NCBI RefSeq assembly: GCF_019207025.1 | Contig: NZ_JAEEGC010000135.1 | Location: 1-40,153 of the forward strand | DNA from: Clostridium thailandense | Lineage (GTDB): Bacteria > Bacillota > Clostridia > Clostridiales > Clostridiaceae | Length of the DNA stretch: 40,153 bases | Reading direction: 5' to 3' | Shown: piece after piece, positions 25,207-33,100 of the stretch | Layout: the number at the start of each line of letters is the position of its first letter | Numbering within the stretch: position 1 is the first letter of the stretch | Program-made: the position numbers and the translations under genes | Notes under the pieces: generated by a model | What the model was told of the DNA's origin: nothing | Database searches by the model: none | Seen by the model: the letters and a program-made list of their open reading frames with translations, nothing else

Positions 25207-27162
25207 GTGGTTAGAAAAAAAGGTTTTACATTGATAGAGATTATGATAGTTATATCAATTATAGGTTTACTTTCAATAATTTTAATACCAAAAGTATCAG
25301 CCATTAGGGTGCAGTCAAAAAATAAAAATGTATCTGCCAATGTACTATTAGTCAGAACTTACCTTGAAAATAGATCTGGTAAAGATGGCATTTCTTATCA
25401 AGTAGCTACTAATGCAGGCAAAACCACTGAACAAGCCCTTGTAACTATATTAAGCAGTGTTGGAACAGATATGACTTCTAATTTTTCAGGAAGTAATGCT
25501 TTAATAAATCCCTTTAACGGAAATAGTTCTATTATATATTCTAAAGGTAGTATAGCTAATAAAGTTTTATCATCAGTGTCAGGGGTAATGGCATATTATT
25601 GTACAGATACTTTACCTTCAAGCAATAATGATGTAAATAACAATACAATTTTTCCTAAAGGTTCGGATTTATCTGGAAATGTTATAGTTGTTATTTATAG
25701 TACAGGGTATGTTTTGTATGGTATTGATGATAGTGGACAGATCGTTAATGTGTACATAATTAAATTTCCACCAACACCAGATTCGGCACAAAGTGGGGTT
25801 ACTCCAGGTAATGGAGGTGACTCAGGTGGAGGTAATGGAGGAAGTAGTAATGGAAGCACTGTTGGAGATTTGTTTGCAGCTAATTGTTTGAATGCGTTCG
25901 GTGATAGCAGCGATCAAATTAATCTGGGAAATGGTAGTACATTAATGAATATTACAGGGTCTGTAGATTTACAGGGAAAGCAAATTACATTTGCTCAAAA
26001 TACTACTGTTAATGGAGATTTATTAATTCTAGGCTCTGGGGATCAAAATAGTATAAGAACCGGAAATGGCGGCGGTAATACACTTACAGTTACCGGAAAG
26101 ACTAATATTCAAGCCTATAATATAGATTTTAATAGTAATTTAAATACGAATAATACTGTATATATTTTAGCCAATAATAATGTTACTTTTGATAACTCAA
26201 GTATTAGCGCGAATTTTAATAATGGAACTGTTCAAATACAAAGTGGAACTGATATTAATTTTTACAGTGATGTTAATTCTATAAACAGTAGAATTTCTTC
26301 AGTAGCCCAAAATAATATCAATTTCAACAATGTAGGTAGGATTTGTAAGTTAGATAACAATAGTTCATTGTATGCTCAAGCAGGAAAAGACATGACATTT
26401 GATTATAGTGCAAACATGTATGGTCCTATAACAATGATTTCAGGAAATAATTTGAGCTTTAATAACAACAGTGCATCTGTAAATATAAGCGGTGCTACGT
26501 ATCTTAAAGCTTTAAATAATATTAACATATTAAGGAATGTAACACTAGGTAGTACGTATATGGAAACAAATACTTTTAGTTATGGACATTCAAATATCAA
26601 TACATCTGATCTAAGTACAAATATAACTAATTATTCACATGATACTTATGGCGGAACTTTATCACCAGCTCCAGTAAAAGTATTGCCAAAACAGCCACAG
26701 GATCCAGCTGTTGCACCTGCAAATGATATACCTTCAGCTGTAACCAAGCAAATTAAAAGTGTTAAGGGCGGTGTTTCTTACAATAGTGCTTATGATACTA
26801 CAACTTACAAAGATTTAGCTTTTCGTATAATCAGAGGAAGTGATACAAGTTCGTTAAAACAAGCATTAATGCCTAATGGTGAGAGTATTAATTCTAATAA
26901 TTACAAGTTTTTAATAATTGATGGAGATTGTACACTGGATTGGCAAATAGGCAGTAATAATTTCAGTAATTTTATAATTTATTGCACTGGAACAATAAAT
27001 CTGAATTATATTGATTTAGGTTTTAACAATTCAGCAATAATTGCTAAAAATCTTAATTTAAAGCCAAGTTCATCTTTTAATATGACACAATTAGATAGTA
27101 ACCAATTTAATCAAAATGTTAAGAGTGAAATTGATGCTTTATGTGATAAGTATCTCCAATAA
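25207..27162 (+). CDS. Pilin fused to a large Asn-rich beta-solenoid-like domain (candidate tip adhesin)
   Basis: The product is 651 residues, GTG start with SD AGGGGG. Leader MVRKKG is followed by FTLIEIMIVISIIGLL with Glu5, then a complete pilin globular domain to about 186. That domain parallels PilA: NPFNGNSSIIY against NPFDNTKASIL, and VIVVIYSTGYVLYGID against VVIEVYTTGYRIYGLD. A Gly/Ser linker (194-220) leads to about 430 residues rich in Asn, Ser and Thr with short recurring units such as ANNNVTFDNSS, SGTDINFYSD, AQNNINFNN and AGKDMTFDYS, which suggest a right-handed beta-helix. The end (NFSNFIIYCTGTINL) resembles PilX-type minor pilin tails. I infer surface display at the fibre tip. 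Confidence 0.8.
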   Translation: MVRKKGFTLIEIMIVISIIGLLSIILIPKVSAIRVQSKNKNVSANVLLVRTYLENRSGKDGISYQVATNAGKTTEQALVTILSSVGTDMTSNFSGSNALINPFNGNSSIIYSKGSIANKVLSSVSGVMAYYCTDTLPSSNNDVNNNTIFPKGSDLSGNVIVVIYSTGYVLYGIDDSGQIVNVYIIKFPPTPDSAQSGVTPGNGGDSGGGNGGSSNGSTVGDLFAANCLNAFGDSSDQINLGNGSTLMNITGSVDLQGKQITFAQNTTVNGDLLILGSGDQNSIRTGNGGGNTLTVTGKTNIQAYNIDFNSNLNTNNTVYILANNNVTFDNSSISANFNNGTVQIQSGTDINFYSDVNSINSRISSVAQNNINFNNVGRICKLDNNSSLYAQAGKDMTFDYSANMYGPITMISGNNLSFNNNSASVNISGATYLKALNNINILRNVTLGSTYMETNTFSYGHSNINTSDLSTNITNYSHDTYGGTLSPAPVKVLPKQPQDPAVAPANDIPSAVTKQIKSVKGGVSYNSAYDTTTYKDLAFRIIRGSDTSSLKQALMPNGESINSNNYKFLIIDGDCTLDWQIGSNNFSNFIIYCTGTINLNYIDLGFNNSAIIAKNLNLKPSSSFNMTQLDSNQFNQNVKSEIDALCDKYLQ

Positions 27163-27187
27163 ATATAGACAAAACAAGGAGTTCAAA

Positions 27188-27565
27188 ATGAAAAAATATG
27201 GTTTCACATATATAGAAGTTATGATAGCCACTACCATATTTATAGTATTGTCTATTATTGTAGTAAGGCTTAATATTGAATCCAATAAAAATGTAAATAT
27301 TCAAGTTGATAAACAAAATATGATGATGGAAGCTCAAAAAATTTTGGAAAAGAGTAAAACAAATCCGGTAAGTGTTGGAGATAATAATTTTAACAGCTAT
27401 GAAGAAATTAATGACAACAGTGGTAAATATTATTATGTAACTCAGGTTGCCAATATTGGTACACAAGGGCCTCCAACACTTTTACAAATTACTGTAAGAG
27501 TACGAAAGAATGTTAATGATGTGAAAAATGAGGTTATTTTAACATCGCATTTTCTTAAGAATTAA
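27188..27565 (+). CDS. pilV: Minor pilin, PilV-like
   Basis: The product is 125 residues. The ATG at 27188 follows SD AAGGAG. Leader MKKYG is followed by FTYIEVMIATTIFIVLSI, with Glu5 and the assembly helix. The remainder is a short globular domain with a VTVRVRKN-like end typical of GspI/PilV-class minor pilins. It is located directly after the adhesin-like pilin and before two more minor pilins, the order expected of a tip-priming complex. Confidence 0.82.
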   Translation: MKKYGFTYIEVMIATTIFIVLSIIVVRLNIESNKNVNIQVDKQNMMMEAQKILEKSKTNPVSVGDNNFNSYEEINDNSGKYYYVTQVANIGTQGPPTLLQITVRVRKNVNDVKNEVILTSHFLKN

Positions 27566-27575
27566 GGTGATATTA

Positions 27576-28040
27576 GTGAAAAAAAAAGGATTTACTTTAG
27601 TAGAGTTAATGATAGCATTAGCTACTTTTGCTATACTTTCTTTATATCTTTATCAAACCTTTTTTTCTCAGATAAAACTGAATTTTAGTTTTAATGATAA
27701 TATAGATCTTCAATATAATATAAATAAGGCTTTGAACATTCTTACTGATGAAATTAGGAATTACAGTTTTACTGATATAAGTATAAATGGAGATCAGATA
27801 TCTTCAGGTGGTAAAGTTATAGTTAATTTGAACTCAGGGGGCTTAAATAATGATGTAGATTATGATAGAGCTAACAAAATTTTAAATTTAAATGATGCAA
27901 ATGGTGTTAACATTTCAAAGTGTACTAACATAGATTCAATTAATATGGCTAGTGAAGGTGAAATAATCGTAATCACTGTTTCAGCATCACAAGGAAAGTT
28001 AAAAATTACAAGTTCTACTGCGGTCAATGTAAAAAGATAA
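27576..28040 (+). CDS. Minor pilin, PilW/GspJ-like
   Basis: The product is 154 residues. The GTG at 27576 has SD AAGGTG 6-7 bases upstream, which is better than the in-frame GTG at 27567 that overlaps it. Leader MKKKG is followed by FTLVELMIALATFAILSLYLYQTFF. The globular region (INKALNILTDEIRNYSF, later KLKITSSTAVNVKR) is like PilW/GspJ minor pilins. It starts 10 bases after the PilV-like gene, so the two are translated from one message. Confidence 0.8.
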   Translation: MKKKGFTLVELMIALATFAILSLYLYQTFFSQIKLNFSFNDNIDLQYNINKALNILTDEIRNYSFTDISINGDQISSGGKVIVNLNSGGLNNDVDYDRANKILNLNDANGVNISKCTNIDSINMASEGEIIVITVSASQGKLKITSSTAVNVKR

Positions 28041-28106
28041 GCAAAAACAGTTAAGTTGTTATTTGCTTATGATATATGAAATTGTGAAATGGAGGCTTGT
28101 AATATT

Positions 28107-28583
28107 ATGAAAAAGAAAGGCTCGGCTCTTTTGATTGTAATTATTATTATGATGATAACATTTGTGTTAGCGGCGCTAATGGTAGATATAAGTATTAAAA
28201 GCAATAGAGTAAACTCAGATACAACTAACAGAACTAAAGCTTACTATAGTGCTGAGACTGGTATTTATGACTTCATAAACTATATTAATAGTAAAGGATG
28301 CAATGTATCTAATGGAACTAGTATAGCCAATCTGAATAATACCGGTGGACTCTATGGGGATAACATGGCGGTATATAAAGCTAATATTACAAAAGTTATA
28401 CAACCTAAAGATACAGATGATCCTAAAATATACACTTATGATATATACTCTTCTGGAAACTATAGTTCTCAAGGGTGCACTATAGTAGCAGAAGTAGCTA
28501 TAACTTATATAAAGAACATTAATGATGGAAGTTACAGTTATCAATCTTACTCGATAAAGTGGAAGAAAGTTTATAATTCTTAA
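28107..28583 (+). CDS. Minor pilin, PilX/GspK-like
   Basis: The product is 158 residues. The ATG at 28107 follows SD GGAGG by 11 bases and is preferred over the in-frame ATG at 28089, which lies before that SD. N terminus MKKKGSALLIVIIIMMITFVL: a basic leader and helix but no Glu5, as in GspK/PilX proteins, which sit at the very tip. The motif AYYSAETGIYDFINYI is characteristic of PilX N-terminal domains. It is the last gene of the pilus operon. No strong terminator follows within 170 bases. Confidence 0.82.
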   Translation: MKKKGSALLIVIIIMMITFVLAALMVDISIKSNRVNSDTTNRTKAYYSAETGIYDFINYINSKGCNVSNGTSIANLNNTGGLYGDNMAVYKANITKVIQPKDTDDPKIYTYDIYSSGNYSSQGCTIVAEVAITYIKNINDGSYSYQSYSIKWKKVYNS

Positions 28584-28756
28584 ATTTATGGCTTACTAAG
28601 GAGTATATATTTTGATTCCTTCATTACTAAGGTACTATTCTTATATGTCTAGAAGATAAAACATTGTTATGTTGTGGAATTTTACAAACTCCCTAGAATT
28701 TTGCTAGATAAACGTATACATTAGTTAGATAATGTTATACTTCAAAAATAAAATAA

Positions 28757-28785
28757 TTGACAAACATGCAAAAATTGAATAAAAT
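28757..28785 (+). promoter_or_regulatory. Promoter of guaB
   Basis: TTGACA (28757-28762), 17 bases, TAAAAT (28780-28785). Transcription would start near 28792, giving a leader of about 280 nt that holds the guanine riboswitch. The stretch 28584-28756 before it holds nothing I can name. Confidence 0.85.
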
Positions 28786-28870
28786 AGTGTAAATAGTTCG
28801 AATGAAAAGGACATAAAAGTTGCAAAAAACATTTAATATGACTTTTTACAAATCAGTAATTTATATTTTG

Positions 28871-28935
28871 ACCTATATATCCCCTGAATATGGCAGGGAG
28901 TCTCTACCAGAAACCGAGAATTTCTGACTATGGGT
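28871..28935 (+). promoter_or_regulatory. Guanine riboswitch aptamer (purine class)
   Basis: P1 pairs ACCTATA (28871-28877) with TATGGGT (28929-28935). P2 with loop AATATGG, the junction TCTCTACC, and P3 with loop CGAGAAT all follow the xpt-type purine aptamer. The base equivalent to position 74 is C (28928, in TGAC-TATG), which selects guanine over adenine. It lies upstream of guaB with an overlapping antiterminator/terminator pair, so guanine should switch the gene off. Confidence 0.95.
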
Positions 28936-28957
28936 GAAATTGATGGGTATACTATAG

Positions 28958-29002
28958 CCATGCCAATTTCACACACAGTGAAATTGGTATGGTTTTTCTT
29001 TT
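28958..29002 (+). terminator. Guanine-riboswitch-controlled terminator
   Basis: A 15-bp stem pairs CCATGCCAATTTCAC (28958-28972) with GTGAAATTGGTATGG (28978-28992) and is followed by TTTTTCTTTTC. An alternative antiterminator pairs GTGAAATTG (28934-28942) with CAATTTCAC (28964-28972) and competes with P1 of the aptamer. Confidence 0.93.
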
Positions 29003-29073
29003 CGACATAATTTGAAATCTAAATGTAAATAATATGTTTTATAATATAAAATTAAAAGGAGAGGGTATTTAAA

Positions 29074-30528
29074 ATGGCAAGAATATTAAAACAAGCATAT
29101 ACATTTGATGATGTACTTTTAGTTCCAAATAAATCAGAGGTACTACCAAGAGATGTTTCATTAGTAACTAATTTAACTAAAAAACTAAAGCTAAATATAC
29201 CACTTATGAGTGCAGGCATGGATACTGTTACTGAAGCCAAAATGGCAATAGCTATGGCACGAGAAGGTGGAATAGGAATCATACATAAGAATATGACTAT
29301 AGAACAACAGGCTGCGGAAGTGGACAGGGTTAAAAGACAAGAAAATGGTGTAATAACTAATCCATTTTTCCTTTCACCAGATCACACTATAAATGATGCT
29401 CAGGCAGTTATGGGTAAATATAGAATATCGGGCGTACCAATAACTGTAGATGGTAAATTTGTTGGAATAATAACTAATAGAGATATAATTTTTGAAACAA
29501 ATTATGACAGAAAAATATCTGAAGTTATGACAAGTGAAAACTTGATTGTAGCTCCAGAAGATACTACAATAGAAGAAGCAAAGGAAATACTTAAAACGCA
29601 TAAAATAGAAAAACTTCCTCTAGTAGATAAAGATAATAACTTAAAAGGTCTTATAACTATAAAAGATATCGAAAAAGTAAAAGTATTCCCTAACAGTGCT
29701 AAGGATTCAAGAGGAAGACTTTTATGTGGAGCAGCTGTAGGAGTAACTGGAGACATGATGGAACGTGTAGCGGCTCTAGTTGAAGTTGGAGTGGATGTCG
29801 TAACTGTTGACACAGCTCATGGTCATTCACAAGGTGTTATAGATGCAGTTAGAACTATTAAAGAAAGTTATCCGGAGCTTCAGGTTATTGCAGGAAATGT
29901 TGCAACTGCAGAAGCAACAAAGGATTTAATTCTTGCAGGTGCTGATTGCGTAAAAGTTGGTATAGGACCAGGATCTATTTGTACAACTAGAGTTGTAGCA
30001 GGTGTAGGAGTACCACAACTTACAGCAGTAATGGATTGTGTAGAAGAGGCTAATAAGCATGGTGTCCCAATTATAGCAGATGGTGGTATTAAGTATTCTG
30101 GAGATATAGTAAAAGCTTTAGCAGCAGGAGCTAAAGTTGTTATGATGGGTTCAATGTTAGCTGGATGTGAAGAAGCTCCAGGTGAAAAGGAAATATATCA
30201 AGGAAGAAGTTATAAGGTATATAGAGGAATGGGATCTTTAGCAGCAATGGCTTGCGGAAGTAAGGATAGATATTTCCAAGAAGGAAATAAAAAGTTAGTT
30301 CCAGAAGGTGTAGAAGGAAGAGTACCATTCAAAGGAGACGTAGCAGATACAATATTCCAGCTTGTTGGTGGAATACGTTCAGGTATGGGATATTTAGGCT
30401 CAGAAAACTTTAATAGACTATATGAAAGTGCAACATTTGTAGTTCAAACATCAGCAGGACTTAGAGAAAGTCATCCACATGATATATCAATAACTAAGGA
30501 AGCACCAAACTACAGCGTTAATTCATAG
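29074..30528 (+). CDS. guaB: IMP dehydrogenase
   Basis: The 484-residue enzyme oxidises IMP to XMP with NAD+, the committed step to GMP. It has the N-terminal barrel segment YTFDDVLLVP, two CBS domains (about 95-200), and the catalytic loop GPGSICTTRVVAGVGVPQ with the nucleophilic Cys. ADGGIKYSGDIVKALAAGA forms the phosphate site, and the flap region has YRGMGSLAAM. Length is standard. It stands behind a guanine riboswitch and is followed by guaA, so end-product control of GMP synthesis is direct. Confidence 0.97.
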   Translation: MARILKQAYTFDDVLLVPNKSEVLPRDVSLVTNLTKKLKLNIPLMSAGMDTVTEAKMAIAMAREGGIGIIHKNMTIEQQAAEVDRVKRQENGVITNPFFLSPDHTINDAQAVMGKYRISGVPITVDGKFVGIITNRDIIFETNYDRKISEVMTSENLIVAPEDTTIEEAKEILKTHKIEKLPLVDKDNNLKGLITIKDIEKVKVFPNSAKDSRGRLLCGAAVGVTGDMMERVAALVEVGVDVVTVDTAHGHSQGVIDAVRTIKESYPELQVIAGNVATAEATKDLILAGADCVKVGIGPGSICTTRVVAGVGVPQLTAVMDCVEEANKHGVPIIADGGIKYSGDIVKALAAGAKVVMMGSMLAGCEEAPGEKEIYQGRSYKVYRGMGSLAAMACGSKDRYFQEGNKKLVPEGVEGRVPFKGDVADTIFQLVGGIRSGMGYLGSENFNRLYESATFVVQTSAGLRESHPHDISITKEAPNYSVNS

Positions 30529-30659
30529 TCAGATATCCCAAATCTCTGATTTGGTGATGGTCGCTTACACAGAGGTGCTGACTTTGATATGGTCGCTTAC
30601 TCGCGAGTACTCATCTGACGTAAGGAAGAGGAGTTTCATAATCGTAATAATATGTTATT
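30529..30659 (+). other. Structured guaB-guaA intergenic leader with a 12-bp direct repeat
   Basis: CCAAATC (30538-30544) and GATTTGG (30548-30554) form a tight hairpin. ATGGTCGCTTAC occurs twice, at 30557-30568 and 30589-30600. ACTCGCGAGT (30599-30608) is a perfect palindrome. TCAGAT (30529-30534) and ATCTGA (30613-30618) could close the whole element. I do not recognise a known riboswitch. Together with the terminator just before guaA it may form an attenuator. Confidence 0.45.
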
Positions 30660-30734
30660 TATAGTTGGCAGCAGTATTTTGATTTTACCCTTCTTAAAAA
30701 TGAAAGATCTAAAGCTGCCAACTATAGCTTTTTA
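30660..30734 (+). terminator. Terminator immediately upstream of guaA
   Basis: TATAGTTGGCAGC (30660-30672) pairs perfectly with GCTGCCAACTATA (30714-30726) across a long 41-base loop and is followed by GCTTTTTAA. It ends only 24 bases before the guaA ATG. Either guaA has no promoter downstream of it and this acts as an attenuator, or guaA transcription depends on partial read-through. Confidence 0.8.
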
Positions 30735-30757
30735 ATTTACTAATATGGAGGTAATTT

Positions 30758-32290
30758 ATGAACAGAGAATTAGTTCTTGTTGTGGACTTCGGAGGACAAT
30801 ATAATCAATTAATAGCTAGAAGAGTTAGAGAAAATAATGTATATTGTGAGATAATTCCTTATACTTATTCTATAGATAAAATAAAGGGAAAAAGCCCTAA
30901 GGGAATAATATTTACTGGAGGTCCTAATAGTGTTTATGGAGAAGGAGCTCCAAGAATAGATAAAGAAATATTTGAGTTGGGAGTACCAGTTCTTGGAATA
31001 TGCTATGGTGAGCAGCTTATAGCTCATACTCTTGGAGGAAATGTTAAGAGTCCGGACAAAAGAGAATATGGAAAAACAGATGTTAAATTAGATAATTCAT
31101 GTCCTTTGTTTGCAGGATTAGAAGAAAATGAAAGTTGTTGGATGAGCCATACAGATTATGTTGAAAAAGCACCAGCTGGTTTTAGAATAGTTGGAACTAC
31201 AAGTCAAACACCCGTGGCAGCTATGGAAAATGCAGAGAAAAAAATATATGGAGTGCAATTCCATCCAGAAGTTGAGCACACACCGTTTGGTAAAAAGATG
31301 CTTTCAAACTTCCTTTTTAATGTTTGTGGTTTAAAGGGCGATTGGTCAATGGCATCCTTCGCTGAAGAAAAGATAAAAGAAATACGTGAAAAGGTTGGAG
31401 ACAAGAAGGTAATATGTGCACTATCAGGTGGTGTAGATTCATCAGTTGCGGCAGTATTAGTACACAAAGCAGTTGGAAAGCAGCTAACTTGTATATTTGT
31501 AGATCATGGTCTACTTAGAAAAGATGAAGGAGACCAGGTTGAAAAGATATTCAAAGAAGGCTTTGATATGAATCTAATAAGAGTAAATGCTCAAGATAGA
31601 TTTTTAGGAAAGCTTAAGGGAGTAAGTGACCCGGAAAGAAAGAGAAAAATTATAGGTGAAGAGTTTATAAGAGTATTTGAAGCAGAATCAAATAAACTTG
31701 GAGAAATAAGCTTCCTTGTTCAAGGAACTATATATCCAGACGTAGTTGAGAGTGGAACAAATACTTCTGCTACTATAAAGAGTCATCATAATGTTGGAGG
31801 GCTTCCAGAAGACATTAAATTCTCTCTTATAGAACCATTAAGAGAATTATTTAAAGATGAAGTAAGAGCAGTAGGAGAAGAATTAGGAATTCCTCATCAC
31901 TTGGTTTGGAGACAGCCATTCCCAGGACCAGGACTTGCAATAAGAGTACTTGGAGAAGTTACAGAAGAAAAACTTTTTATAACTAGAGAAGCAGATGCTA
32001 TATTCAGAGAAGAAATAGCTAATGCAGGACTAGAAGGACAGGTATGGCAGTATTTTGCTTGCTTACCAAACATTCAATCAGTAGGAGTTATGGGAGATGA
32101 AAGAACATACTGTCACACAATAGCATTAAGAGCAGTAACTTCATCAGACGGAATGACTTCAGATTGGGCTAAGATACCATATGAAGTATTAGATAAAGTA
32201 AGTAGAAGAATTGTTAACGAAGTTCATGGAGTAAACAGAATTGTTTACGACGTAACTTCAAAACCACCTTCAACTATTGAATGGGAATAA
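30758..32290 (+). CDS. guaA: GMP synthase (glutamine-hydrolysing)
   Basis: The 510-residue enzyme converts XMP to GMP with ATP and glutamine-derived ammonia. The N-terminal class I glutamine amidotransferase has the nucleophile Cys in GICYGEQ and His/Glu in QFHPEVEHT. The ATP-pyrophosphatase domain has the P-loop ALSGGVDSSVAA. The C-terminal dimerisation domain ends VTSKPPSTIEWE. SD GGAGG precedes the ATG. The last 20 codons (with stop) recur as a 60-bp imperfect copy at 35862-35921. The guaA 3' end is a known target for integrating elements in several bacteria. Confidence 0.98.
   Translation: MNRELVLVVDFGGQYNQLIARRVRENNVYCEIIPYTYSIDKIKGKSPKGIIFTGGPNSVYGEGAPRIDKEIFELGVPVLGICYGEQLIAHTLGGNVKSPDKREYGKTDVKLDNSCPLFAGLEENESCWMSHTDYVEKAPAGFRIVGTTSQTPVAAMENAEKKIYGVQFHPEVEHTPFGKKMLSNFLFNVCGLKGDWSMASFAEEKIKEIREKVGDKKVICALSGGVDSSVAAVLVHKAVGKQLTCIFVDHGLLRKDEGDQVEKIFKEGFDMNLIRVNAQDRFLGKLKGVSDPERKRKIIGEEFIRVFEAESNKLGEISFLVQGTIYPDVVESGTNTSATIKSHHNVGGLPEDIKFSLIEPLRELFKDEVRAVGEELGIPHHLVWRQPFPGPGLAIRVLGEVTEEKLFITREADAIFREEIANAGLEGQVWQYFACLPNIQSVGVMGDERTYCHTIALRAVTSSDGMTSDWAKIPYEVLDKVSRRIVNEVHGVNRIVYDVTSKPPSTIEWE
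32231..32290 (+). repeat. Direct repeat, guaA copy (possible att-like end)
   Basis: This 60-bp guaA 3' end, including the stop codon, matches 35862-35921 in the same orientation at 54 of 60 positions by hand alignment. The two copies enclose the formate dehydrogenase genes. Outside the 60 bp, similarity is not above chance on the downstream side. Confidence 0.85.
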
Positions 32291-32397
32291 AAGTGATATG
32301 CTGTTAAGCCAGTGTTTACAGAGCGTTGAAACGGATTTGTAGTTGAATAATTAAGTTAGTAAAAAGTAATTAGGATAGAAATATCTTAGTCAATGTG

Positions 32398-32434
32398 GGA
32401 AGCGAAGCTCCCTTGAGAAAAAAACTTCGCTTCC
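32398..32434. terminator. Inverted repeat between convergent guaA and the iron-sulfur protein gene
   Basis: GGAAGCGAAG (32398-32407) pairs with CTTCGCTTCC (32425-32434) across a 17-base loop that contains a run of A. No T tract follows on either strand, so termination activity is plausible by position only. Confidence 0.45.
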
Positions 32435-32469
32435 TAATGCAATACCTTTTAAATCACAAAATTTACAGA

Positions 32470-33039
32470 TCAACCCATATTAGTTAATCTTAATGCGCTC
32501 TGTTTTCTCTTTTCTTTAATGGATTTATGAAGCTCATCAGATTTAACTATCTTAAATGCATTAGTTGGGCAAACTTCTACACAAGCTGGTCCATTTTCTC
32601 TTCCATTACATAAATCACACTTATTTCCTACCATTTTGTCTTTAAAGCATAACTTACCATCATGTACAACCTTTAAACCATGTTGTACAACCTTTTCTTC
32701 GTTATTAAATTCTGGAACTAATTCAATAGCACCTAAAGGACATGCCATAAGGCAAGTTTTACAACCTATACAAGTGCTTTTATTTATAAGGACAACTCCA
32801 TTTTCATTCGTAATACAGTTATTTGGACATACGTTAGCACAAGGAGCATCTTCACACTGTCTACATTGAATTGGTGCACTGACTTTAGCTGTTTTTACAA
32901 CACTTAAACGAGGATAAAATTCGATTTCAGAGCTTTCTGATGTAAATATGTTTTTGTCAGAATGAGCTACTACACAGGCTATCTCACAGGTTCTACATCC
33001 TATACATTTATTAGGATCTGCAACAACAAAATTATTCAT
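32470..33039 (-). CDS. 4Fe-4S ferredoxin-type electron transfer subunit (HydN/HycB-like)
   Basis: The product is 189 residues with four cysteine clusters: CIGCRTCEIAC near the N terminus, CRQCEDAPCANVC, CIGCKTCLMAC, and CDLCNGRENGPACVEVC. This is the polyferredoxin pattern of HydN and HycB, which carry electrons from formate dehydrogenase H. It lies 61 bases downstream of the formate dehydrogenase gene on the same strand, with SD AAAGGAA. It would move electrons from formate to a ferredoxin or hydrogenase partner. No hydrogenase gene is adjacent to this pair. The nearest is the group B-type enzyme at 2253-3740. Confidence 0.9.
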   Translation of the reverse strand: MNNFVVADPNKCIGCRTCEIACVVAHSDKNIFTSESSEIEFYPRLSVVKTAKVSAPIQCRQCEDAPCANVCPNNCITNENGVVLINKSTCIGCKTCLMACPLGAIELVPEFNNEEKVVQHGLKVVHDGKLCFKDKMVGNKCDLCNGRENGPACVEVCPTNAFKIVKSDELHKSIKEKRKQSALRLTNMG

Positions 33040-33100
33040 TATATTTATTCCTTTCTTTATATATATTTTGTATATAATAAATGCTCGACCTCACTAAAGG

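Noticed and set aside
28584..28756. Possible terminator after the pilus operon
   Set aside because: AAGGA/TCCTT near 28600-28622 is a 5-bp stem without a T tract, too weak to call.
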